Shown piece after piece: positions 1 to 5,213 of a stretch of 7,578 bases of DNA (position 1 is its first letter; each line of letters opens with the position of its first letter). The position numbers were made by a program, and so were the translations under genes. The DNA comes from Candidatus Bathyarchaeota archaeon (lineage in GTDB: Archaea; Thermoproteota; Bathyarchaeia; RBG-16-48-13; GCA-020355125): contig JAOZHK010000262.1 of NCBI GenBank assembly GCA_026014905.1, forward strand, positions 1 to 7,578, read 5' to 3'. The notes under the pieces were generated by a model. It saw only the letters and a program-made list of their open reading frames with translations. It did no database searches and had not been told where the DNA came from.

Positions 1-1
1 A

Positions 2-673
2 TGTGGCGTCGCGCCTGGTAATCCCACTGTCGAGCTAGCAAAGAAGGTCGCATCAATGAAAGGCTTAACTTTTCGCGGAATTTATGGCTATGAAGGACCC
101 GTTGATCGAGATACTGCGCTTCAACGCAACAAACTCACAGTTGATACTGCGAATCAGATCCGTGAAGCTGGAATTGAAGTTGAGATCGTCAGTGCAGGGT
201 CAACTGGAACATACGAGATCACAGGTACATATCCAGGCATAACCGAAATCGAACCCGGCTCCTTTGTTTTCGGAGTAAGCAGTGAAGGCACAGGCTACGG
301 ATTTAAATCAATAAACAATGTTTACTTCAAACCCTCTCTCTCAGTCCTCACTCAGATTATTGGGTCCAATTTCACTGATCGAATAGTTACAGATGCTGGA
401 GCAAAAGTTATGTCCCAAGGTTTCGATACGCCTCGTGTTCGTGTCAACGGAGATTTAATTGACTGTGATGAAGTCCGATTGTCGGAAGAACATGGAACCG
501 TCCGCTTCGATAAAGACAGTGAAATTCGACCTCAATTATCATGGGGGCAAAAAATTGAATTTATACCAAGCCATTGCTGTACATGTATTAACCAGCACGA
601 CCGGCTCTTTGTTGTAAAAGATGGTAAACTCGCAGCTGTCTGGCCTATAACGGCGAGGGGACACTACACATAA
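2..673 (+). CDS. D-threonine aldolase / D-serine dehydratase family PLP enzyme, 5'-truncated
   Basis: The reading frame is open from the window edge (phase starts at base 2), so the ATG at 56 is an internal methionine and not the start; the 18 residues before it (CGVAPGNPTVELAKKVAS) are typical of this family. The visible 223 residues hold the end of the fold-type III PLP barrel and the C-terminal beta domain. Counting from the Met at 56, a glycine-rich phosphate-binding segment VSAGSTGTY lies at 45-53, VTDAGAKVMS at 111-120, and the probable zinc pair His173-x-Cys175 in PSHCCTCIN, with a WPITARG tail near 196-202. Known members cleave or dehydrate D-beta-hydroxy amino acids such as D-threonine or D-serine in the cytoplasm using PLP and a divalent metal. 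The PLP-binding lysine lies upstream of the window. The segment after PGSFVF departs from the usual family pattern (often YVFMD), so the substrate is uncertain. Family assignment is firm; the precise reaction is inferred. Confidence 0.85.
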   Translation, partial: CGVAPGNPTVELAKKVASMKGLTFRGIYGYEGPVDRDTALQRNKLTVDTANQIREAGIEVEIVSAGSTGTYEITGTYPGITEIEPGSFVFGVSSEGTGYGFKSINNVYFKPSLSVLTQIIGSNFTDRIVTDAGAKVMSQGFDTPRVRVNGDLIDCDEVRLSEEHGTVRFDKDSEIRPQLSWGQKIEFIPSHCCTCINQHDRLFVVKDGKLAAVWPITARGHYT

Positions 674-674
674 C

Positions 675-691
675 AAAGTCCTCCCGACTTT
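675..691 (+). terminator. Small hairpin after the PLP enzyme gene
   Basis: The bases aaagtc (675-680) and gacttt (686-691) form a perfect 6-bp stem around the 5-base loop ctccc, beginning two bases after the stop codon. No T-run follows, and archaeal termination usually depends on T-rich tracts, so it may instead be a 3'-end stabiliser or chance. Confidence 0.25.
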
Positions 692-709
692 CCATATTCG
701 CGTGTAGGC

Positions 710-728
710 TGGCTAGCCACTAATTAGT
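710..728. promoter_or_regulatory. Two abutting 10-bp palindromes upstream of the nuclease-like gene
   Basis: tggctagcca (710-719) and actaattagt (719-728) are each perfect 10-bp inverted repeats sharing one base. They sit 15-33 bases before the ATG at 743. A weak TATA-like catatt at 693-698 would place a transcription start inside the palindromes, so an operator is possible, perhaps for the winged-helix part of the downstream protein itself. This is inference; short palindromes also arise by chance. Confidence 0.3.
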
Positions 729-742
729 TAGATGAAAATCTG

Positions 743-1438
743 ATGGGGCAAACGAATTTTCTACGTAAACTTCTTCAAAGCAACCATGGTATTGTTAACC
801 TTTCAGAGCTTGTAACCGAAACAGGTTTGAATTCGTCCGAAATCATATCGTATCTCCACGAATATCAACAGTTAGGACTAGTTCATTCGACTGGAGACCA
901 GATTTCTATCTCTCCTTACCAGAAAGTCCAACTCGCAATCTTAGCAATTCGCTGTGGATTAGATATTGAGGAGATCTCCCAAGCCTTGGATTGGCGTGAA
1001 TTTGAGGATATCGCCATGGCTGTTTTAACTCATCATGGCTTCTCTAATCTCAAGCATTATCGATTTAAAAGCCAAGACAAAGGTCATGAGATTGATGTCC
1101 TGAGCTTTAAGAATCCACTAATTCTCGCAATTGAATGTAAACACTGGAAACGGAGTTGGCAAAATTCTGTGATTAAACGCATTGTTGATAAACAACAAGA
1201 GCGCGGAGCAGCATTATCCCGATCATGGCAATATCCGTCAAAGCATCCTCCTCCTTCAATGATCCCCTTGCATAAGCATTGTACAATTGTTCCTGTTATT
1301 CTTACTCTTCATCTAACATCTCTTAAATGTTACAATAAGGTTCCAATCATCCCGATATTTTATTTTCAAAATTTTTTAACTACTGAACTCTATACACAGC
1401 TCCCCAATTTCCAAACATACGATATGTTTACTAATTGA
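743..1438 (+). CDS. Winged-helix plus PD-(D/E)XK restriction-endonuclease-like protein
   Basis: This 231-residue protein has two visible parts. Residues about 6-56 form a helix-turn-helix/winged-helix pattern (LSELVTETGLNSSEIISYLH, then a basic-free wing). Residues about 84-205 resemble the Mrr-like restriction endonuclease fold: an early acidic helix with Glu88, then Glu116-Ile-Asp118, then Glu131-Cys-Lys133 in a hydrophobic strand (LAIECKHW). These match the E...(E)xD...ExK metal-dependent nuclease core, so the site looks intact. The end (VPVILTLH, then VPIIPIFYFQNFLTTEL) resembles the closing strands and helix of archaeal relatives. The role is probably DNA cleavage or DNA-end/junction processing; whether it restricts foreign DNA is unknown, and no methyltransferase lies beside it. 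An in-frame stop at 725-727 limits the start; ATG 743 has no clear Shine-Dalgarno. The 3' part is AT-rich. A solitary repair nuclease or a defence protein are both possible. Confidence 0.8.
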   Translation: MGQTNFLRKLLQSNHGIVNLSELVTETGLNSSEIISYLHEYQQLGLVHSTGDQISISPYQKVQLAILAIRCGLDIEEISQALDWREFEDIAMAVLTHHGFSNLKHYRFKSQDKGHEIDVLSFKNPLILAIECKHWKRSWQNSVIKRIVDKQQERGAALSRSWQYPSKHPPPSMIPLHKHCTIVPVILTLHLTSLKCYNKVPIIPIFYFQNFLTTELYTQLPNFQTYDMFTN

Positions 1439-1596
1439 TTTACACTGGTGCAAGTTAACTATCGGGTTATACAGTCAATTAACTCAGAAATCAACTGGGG
1501 TTTTCACAACACCTCGGGACAAAAGGGAATAGCTACTCAGTTCGATAGCTTTGGTTGATTTCTACTAATACGCGCGCGTCTATTACTTTCTCTTCT
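1439..1596. other. Convergent intergenic gap
   Basis: These 158 bases lie between two genes whose 3' ends face each other. I see no RNA gene, no convincing terminator hairpin and no long T-run on either strand. The only marked elements are agttaact (1452-1459), an 8-bp palindrome, and acgcgcgcgt (1570-1579), an alternating CG palindrome that is notable in this AT-leaning context. Confidence 0.5.
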
Positions 1597-2283
1597 TTAA
1601 AGTCGAATAACAGTTCTCGTTTTGAGTGTAAACTTCCTATCTTCGTCAGGTCTATCGATTTGTCCTCGTTCATTCATGATGTTCAGAATATATTCGAGCA
1701 TGGCTTGATCCCAAGTAATGCCGAAATACTCATGTAAGCTCGCATTAATCGACTCTGGGTTCCATGTTTCGGTCTGATCTTCACTCATGAGCCTAACAAT
1801 TAATGTGCTTGTGTCTTCAATCCAGTTCCAAGGATAGATAAACCAATACCAATCTGTTACTTTTTCTGCATAATAATCGGGTATGCGTTTTGAAGAGGTA
1901 ATGTATTGCATGACGCCTACTCGGCTCTCTTCAGGATGCAGATTTCCTAAATGCTCAGACGCAGTGATTAAACTCTCTCCCGTATCCGTGATATCATCAA
2001 AAATGAGGATGCGTTTACCCGCTAATGAAGTCGTTACCGGGTATTTGATTATGGCTTCATTACTCGTTTTCCCGGTCTCGAGCCAATGCTCGACCTTTAA
2101 ACTCACGAGATCAGTAATCCCAAGAAAATCACAAAGTAAACGAGCGGGAACCCATCCTCCCCGTGCTAAACCTACAATTGTGGTTGGCTCGAATCCCGAA
2201 TCTTTGATTTTTTCTGAAACGTTTCTAACCATTGAATAAACGTCTTCGAAGGATACGATTTTACATTTCATTTGTTCCGTCAT
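1597..2283 (-). CDS. COG2236-like phosphoribosyltransferase with C-terminal extension
   Basis: This 228-residue protein is a type I phosphoribosyltransferase. Residues 38-44 (GLARGGW) form the pyrophosphate loop, and 92-104 (ILIFDDITDTGES) are the PRPP-binding motif with the paired Asp96-Asp97. An aromatic segment WYWFIYPWNW at 145-154 is the hallmark of the predicted purine-type enzymes grouped as COG2236, annotated as hypoxanthine/xanthine-guanine phosphoribosyltransferase-like. The expected reaction joins a purine base to PRPP to give a nucleotide and pyrophosphate in the cytoplasm (salvage); the base is not determined. Residues about 175-221 look like a helical then beta-wing segment (LEYILNIMNERGQID..., FTLKTR) suggestive of a winged helix, which could mean a regulatory role as in PurR or GfcR-type proteins; that is inference. 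ATG 2283 is the first possible start after the upstream gene's stop; Met5 is an alternative. Its own TATA-like box lies in the 68-base gap. Confidence 0.85.
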   Translation of the reverse strand: MTEQMKCKIVSFEDVYSMVRNVSEKIKDSGFEPTTIVGLARGGWVPARLLCDFLGITDLVSLKVEHWLETGKTSNEAIIKYPVTTSLAGKRILIFDDITDTGESLITASEHLGNLHPEESRVGVMQYITSSKRIPDYYAEKVTDWYWFIYPWNWIEDTSTLIVRLMSEDQTETWNPESINASLHEYFGITWDQAMLEYILNIMNERGQIDRPDEDRKFTLKTRTVIRL

Positions 2284-2301
2284 ATGGATCTCGCCTACAG
2301 T

Positions 2302-2311
2302 ATCGCGCGAT
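2302..2311. promoter_or_regulatory. 10-bp palindrome near the predicted phosphoribosyltransferase transcription start
   Basis: atcgcgcgat is a perfect palindrome between the TATA-like box (2337-2347) and the ATG, at about the position where transcription would begin. A repressor bound here would block initiation. Function is inferred only from position. Confidence 0.3.
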
Positions 2312-2336
2312 CGACCTCTTATACTTCCATTATCCG

Positions 2337-2347
2337 TATATTTATAA
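2337..2347 (-). promoter_or_regulatory. TATA-like box of the phosphoribosyltransferase gene
   Basis: On the minus strand the sequence reads ttataaatata, a good archaeal TATA match. It lies about 55 bases before the start codon, predicting a leader of roughly 30 bases. A 12-bp palindrome, ctagctagctag (2348-2359), sits immediately upstream where the BRE would be, overlapping the stop codon of the previous gene. Confidence 0.5.
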
Positions 2348-2359
2348 CTAGCTAGCTAG
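2348..2359. repeat. 12-bp palindrome of three CTAG units
   Basis: ctagctagctag is both a perfect palindrome and a threefold tandem repeat of the tetramer. It contains the stop codon of the 143-residue gene and abuts the TATA-like box of the gene downstream, so it could overlap a BRE or operator. Confidence 0.4.
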
Positions 2360-2783
2360 ACTCATGTGCCTGTTTAGGATGGATTTGAGCTTTGGTTTGG
2401 TTGACATATGATTCATCCAGTATCTTAGATGCAAATAAGTTCACTAAGGAATGAGTGGTCACCTTTCCTGTAAGTTTCCCCATTTCGTTCCTCACGATTC
2501 TCCACTTTAGTTGAGTCCGATTACTTTTTGAGTGATAGATGATACCAAGAATCTCTGTTACTTGAACAAATGTAATGTCGCGTATCTTCTCTATGGTCAC
2601 TTTATCCTCGGCTTCAACATACATAGTTCCATGGTCACTCGCTCGTTCAGGAAATACTCGCTCGTCGAACCAATACTCGTCAGGGATGAAAGAGTTGCAT
2701 GTACTCAATATCATAAATTCACGGAATTGTTCCAGGCTGCACAGAACATCGACTTCCATTCTCTCTTTCTCATCTCTTTTCAT
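2352..2783 (-). CDS. Unrecognised 143-residue protein
   Basis: I do not recognise this protein. It is soluble, charged, without a signal peptide or membrane helix. The N-terminus is highly charged; residues about 52-112 show alternating hydrophobic/polar stretches (VTIEKIRDITFVQVTEILG, TQLKWRIVRN, KLTGKVTTH) that suggest an antiparallel beta sheet, followed by a helix (SLVNLFASKIL). That order is loosely like SRPBCC/START-type ligand-binding folds, but no diagnostic motif confirms it. There is no usable Shine-Dalgarno before Met1; Met9 (codon 2757-2759) follows a purine-rich stretch and is an alternative start. The residue composition (rich in Glu, Lys, Asp, Arg) is more protein-like than the frames on the opposite strand. 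It lies upstream of the phosphoribosyltransferase on the same strand, 68 bases apart, and a separate promoter in that gap argues against tight coupling. Confidence 0.6.
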   Translation of the reverse strand: MKRDEKERMEVDVLCSLEQFREFMILSTCNSFIPDEYWFDERVFPERASDHGTMYVEAEDKVTIEKIRDITFVQVTEILGIIYHSKSNRTQLKWRIVRNEMGKLTGKVTTHSLVNLFASKILDESYVNQTKAQIHPKQAHESS

Positions 2784-2891
2784 GCAATTTACTTGGTAGC
2801 GTGTTACCCGAGGGGTCCTTTTGATTACTAATTACAAAAGATTTAATTTCGAAGATATTGAAATAGATTTACTTAGATTTGGCTGATAAAG
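2784..2891. promoter_or_regulatory. Divergent intergenic region with probable promoters both ways
   Basis: These 108 bases separate two divergent genes and must hold both start regions unless transcripts come from farther away. The best TATA-like stretch is atttaatt (2841-2848), placed about 45 bases before the + strand ATG at 2892 and about 60 bases before the - strand ATG at 2783, and readable as aattaaat on the other strand. Neither match is strong. Confidence 0.35.
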
Positions 2892-3593
2892 ATGGCTGAT
2901 ATTTCTGCCTATGCACGACGAATGATTCCCTCGTTCGGCTTAATGATATTAATTACCGCGGGCATGTATTTCGAAAACCCTTGGCTTCAATACGGCTCCA
3001 TTTTTCTAATGCTGGGAGGTCAGATGGCCTGGCAGAGTATGAAAACAGTACGTTCGAAACCTATAATGGATGCCAATCTTGATGAAGCTCGAAGAACTAT
3101 GAAAAGAAAATTAATACTAGAAGTGGATAAAAGCGATGTCTCTAAAGCACGAGATCGAGGAAAACCTATCGGCACCTTCAGCCCCCGAATGTCGATACTC
3201 TTGATTATACCTCTGGTAATATTTCTAGTCTCGGGGCAGGTCCTTAACATCGTTATTCCTGGGATTCCATCATGGCAATCGTATGCAATCGGTTTTCTCA
3301 TCACAATGCCGATAAGTACCATTCTCTCGTTTCGGATGGGCATGGGTACTCCAACTCAGACGGGAAATCCCAATTCATACGCCATCAGTGAAAAAGGGAT
3401 CGTCTTCGAACATATGGGCCAATACTATATTCTTCGATATCCCTTATTGAAAGTCACTGAAATTGACGAATCGAATTGCCTTGAAGTTGAAGGACAAAAT
3501 TCCCAATCACCAATAATACCTTCAAAAATTAGGCTATTCAATCAAGATTTAAAGAAGGTTCAACGAGCTCTCACGCGATTTGTTGCTAAATAG
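2892..3593 (+). CDS. Four-helix membrane protein with soluble C-terminal domain, unknown function
   Basis: This 233-residue protein has four likely membrane segments at about 11-27, 31-47, 99-118 and 129-149. A basic loop of about 50 residues (48-98, with KRKLILEVDKSD and many Arg/Lys) separates the two hairpins; by the positive-inside rule it lies in the cytoplasm. Residues about 160-232 form a soluble tail with short beta strands (YAISEKGIVFEH, YYILRYPLLKVTEID, IRLFN) and a final amphipathic helix (DLKKVQRALTRFV), a pattern like small PH-like domains that follow membrane hairpins. The layout is reminiscent of archaeal membrane proteins in DUF2208, but I cannot confirm membership. No catalytic motif is visible. 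ATG 2892 is the natural start because the first membrane helix begins just after it. Its stop is only 6 bases from the stop of the convergent ecfT gene. Confidence 0.75.
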   Translation: MADISAYARRMIPSFGLMILITAGMYFENPWLQYGSIFLMLGGQMAWQSMKTVRSKPIMDANLDEARRTMKRKLILEVDKSDVSKARDRGKPIGTFSPRMSILLIIPLVIFLVSGQVLNIVIPGIPSWQSYAIGFLITMPISTILSFRMGMGTPTQTGNPNSYAISEKGIVFEHMGQYYILRYPLLKVTEIDESNCLEVEGQNSQSPIIPSKIRLFNQDLKKVQRALTRFVAK

Positions 3594-3599
3594 TGCTCT

Positions 3600-4391
3600 T
3601 TAGAGTGGTGGGAGAGGAATTTCTATTAATGGAATAGGAATTTCTAGGCGGATGTAGATGCTTATGCCAAGTAATATCACACTGAACACACCTGCAAATA
3701 AATCAGCTTTTGAAATTGTTAAGACATGAAGATTCGTCCGTTGCTCTTTCGCTCCAAACGCCCGGGATTCCATCGCTTCCGCCAATTCGAGGCTACGCCT
3801 AATGGCTCCAACGATTAACGGGACAAGAATAGGAATATAATTCCGTATTCGCCGAAGGAAGCCACCTTTTTCTAATTCCAGACCACGAGCTTTCTGAGCA
3901 TCCATAATCGTTTGAGCCTCTGTCGCAAGTACTGGCACAAATCGCACTGCTGTTGTAAATGCGAACGAGAACTCATATGGAATGTGGCTTTGCTCGAGGG
4001 CTAAACCCAAATCGTCTGGAGAGGTCGTTAAGAAGAACAAAGAGAAAGCGGTCATCAAGATGACAAAACGAAGACTCATTGCAGTTGAGTACGTTAGTAA
4101 TTCACTGGTTAATTGAAGATTATTTGTTAAATATCCAATAATAAGATTAGAAGAGAAGATGATTATAATGAGCATGATTCCTCCTCGTAATGTATTCGCC
4201 CATTGTTTTTGAATTTTCGCTACAGCGATCAAGGGTAGTTGAGCAAAAAAGAGAATTATTATCACAAGAAACTCGGTGAAGAGGAACGCTTGAAGAAAGA
4301 TTATACATGAAAAAAAGAATTTGATGCGTGGATCAAGCCTGTGGATTGGCGAAGCGATTTTACGGAATTTGAACCCTTCAAAAACTTTCAT
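3600..4391 (-). CDS. ecfT: ECF transporter transmembrane component EcfT
   Basis: This 263-residue membrane protein is the T component of an energy-coupling factor importer: it couples the ATPase pair to a substrate-binding S subunit in the cytoplasmic membrane. Hydrophobic segments lie at about 24-58, 70-88, 104-122 and 230-250. The two cytoplasmic coupling helices carry the family's signature: AQKARG (Arg169 at its core, residues 165-170) and EAMESRAFG (205-213), where the usual Ala-Arg-Gly reads Ser-Arg-Ala; that variant keeps the key arginine. Length and order match the CbiQ/EcfT family. It is the last gene of the transporter set, starting 6 bases after the stop of the ATPase gene, with gtgag 5 bases before its ATG. 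A proline-rich hydrophobic tail (PIPLIEIPLPPL) closes the protein and is unusual. The substrate cannot be inferred from EcfT. Confidence 0.92.
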   Translation of the reverse strand: MKVFEGFKFRKIASPIHRLDPRIKFFFSCIIFLQAFLFTEFLVIIILFFAQLPLIAVAKIQKQWANTLRGGIMLIIIIFSSNLIIGYLTNNLQLTSELLTYSTAMSLRFVILMTAFSLFFLTTSPDDLGLALEQSHIPYEFSFAFTTAVRFVPVLATEAQTIMDAQKARGLELEKGGFLRRIRNYIPILVPLIVGAIRRSLELAEAMESRAFGAKEQRTNLHVLTISKADLFAGVFSVILLGISIYIRLEIPIPLIEIPLPPL

Positions 4392-4396
4392 ATCGG

Positions 4397-4401
4397 CTCA
4401 C
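4397..4401 (-). promoter_or_regulatory. Shine-Dalgarno-like site for ecfT
   Basis: The minus strand reads gtgag, five bases before the ATG at 4391, overlapping the end of the preceding ATPase gene. It supports this start and coupled translation. Confidence 0.5.
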
Positions 4402-5213
4402 GACTTCAGGACTTGTCCAAGTATTTGTTGGGCTTCAGTGACGTCTAAGACTTGATGTGGCAGTCCGAGTGGAGAGAGTACTCGAAAAAGCTCCGCAATT
4501 TGGGGGAGAATAATTGATGCTTTTTGCGTCAATTCGCTGTCTGTGAGTATGCGTTTCGCGTCCCCGTCTGATATGATTTGGCTTTGTGACATTAGCAGGA
4601 TTCGAGGGCTGCAATCAGCAACAAATTCCACATCGTGGGTAACGATGATAATCGTTCTTCCTTGATCATGTAGATCTGAAATGAAATGACGTAATTTTTC
4701 TTTCTGGTAGTGATCTTGACCAATGGTCGGTTCGTCGAGTACGAGAATTTGGGGGTCCCAAGCTAATACTGACGCCAAGGCCACTCGTTTTCGTTCTCCT
4801 CCGCTTAATAGGAATGGGGAGGTGTCTTTATATTTCGAGAGATCTAGAAGCTGTAAAACTGAATTAATTTTGTGATCGATTTCTGATTCTGGATAGCCAA
4901 AGTTTTTTAATCCAAAAGCGATTTCTTCGAAAACAGTTTCAGAAAAGAGTTGATGATCGGGATTCTGGAATACGAGGCCAACGTTGCGAGATAATTCTGC
5001 GACGCTTGCTTTTTTCGAATTTATACCGTCGATAATGACATCGCCATGTTGAGGACGGAGTATCCCATTAAAATGCTTGATTAAAGTCGTCTTTCCCGCT
5101 CCGTTTTCGCCCATTATAGCGACAAAGTCGTTATCTTTGATGAGTAAATTGATCTTGTTTAACGCTTGAACGCCTGTGGGATACGTAAATGAGACATCGT
5201 TAACTTCGATCAC
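4398..5213 (-). CDS. ecfA: ECF transporter ATP-binding protein EcfA (second ATPase)
   Basis: This 271-residue ABC ATPase powers substrate import with its partner ATPase and EcfT. All nucleotide-binding motifs are intact: Walker A GENGAGKT (35-42), Q-loop Gln83 in VFQNPDHQLF, signature LSGGE (136-140), Walker B ILVLDEP (156-162, catalytic Glu161), D-loop IGQD (164-167) and H-loop His193. FQNPDHQLF and the C-terminal PPQI-like helix region (LPQIAELFRVL) are typical of the CbiO/EcfA family. The start is a GTG (5211-5213) overlapping the stop of the preceding ATPase gene as GTGA; the N-terminus MIEVNDVSFTYP aligns with the family only from this codon, and agaggt 7 bases upstream is a good ribosome site. 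The overlap implies translational coupling and equal amounts of the two ATPases, which act as a heterodimer. Which of the EcfA1/EcfA2 names applies is not settled here. Confidence 0.93.
   Translation of the reverse strand: MIEVNDVSFTYPTGVQALNKINLLIKDNDFVAIMGENGAGKTTLIKHFNGILRPQHGDVIIDGINSKKASVAELSRNVGLVFQNPDHQLFSETVFEEIAFGLKNFGYPESEIDHKINSVLQLLDLSKYKDTSPFLLSGGERKRVALASVLAWDPQILVLDEPTIGQDHYQKEKLRHFISDLHDQGRTIIIVTHDVEFVADCSPRILLMSQSQIISDGDAKRILTDSELTQKASIILPQIAELFRVLSPLGLPHQVLDVTEAQQILGQVLKS

Noticed and set aside
1363..1377. T-rich stretches resembling an archaeal terminator
   Set aside because: They lie inside the coding sequence of the nuclease-like gene and encode its plausible C-terminal strand.
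1452..1484. Inverted repeat agttaa ... ttaact in the convergent gap
   Set aside because: A 6-bp AT-rich stem with a loop of about 21 bases is too weak to call a terminator.
1555..1737. A 60-codon + strand frame overlapping the 3' end of the phosphoribosyltransferase gene
   Set aside because: It lies mostly antisense to a well-supported gene, has no ribosome site and shows Ser/Phe-rich shadow composition.
2795..2816. Possible alternative hairpins (ggta/tacc and accc/gggt) in the leader of the 143-residue gene
   Set aside because: Each stem is only 4 bp and they overlap by chance-level sequence; not enough for an attenuator or riboswitch.
2532..2831. A 99-codon + strand frame opposite the 143-residue gene
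   Set aside because: Its Cys/His/Tyr/Phe-rich composition looks like an antisense shadow, and the - strand frame has more typical charged-residue usage. The 143-residue call itself is only moderately certain.
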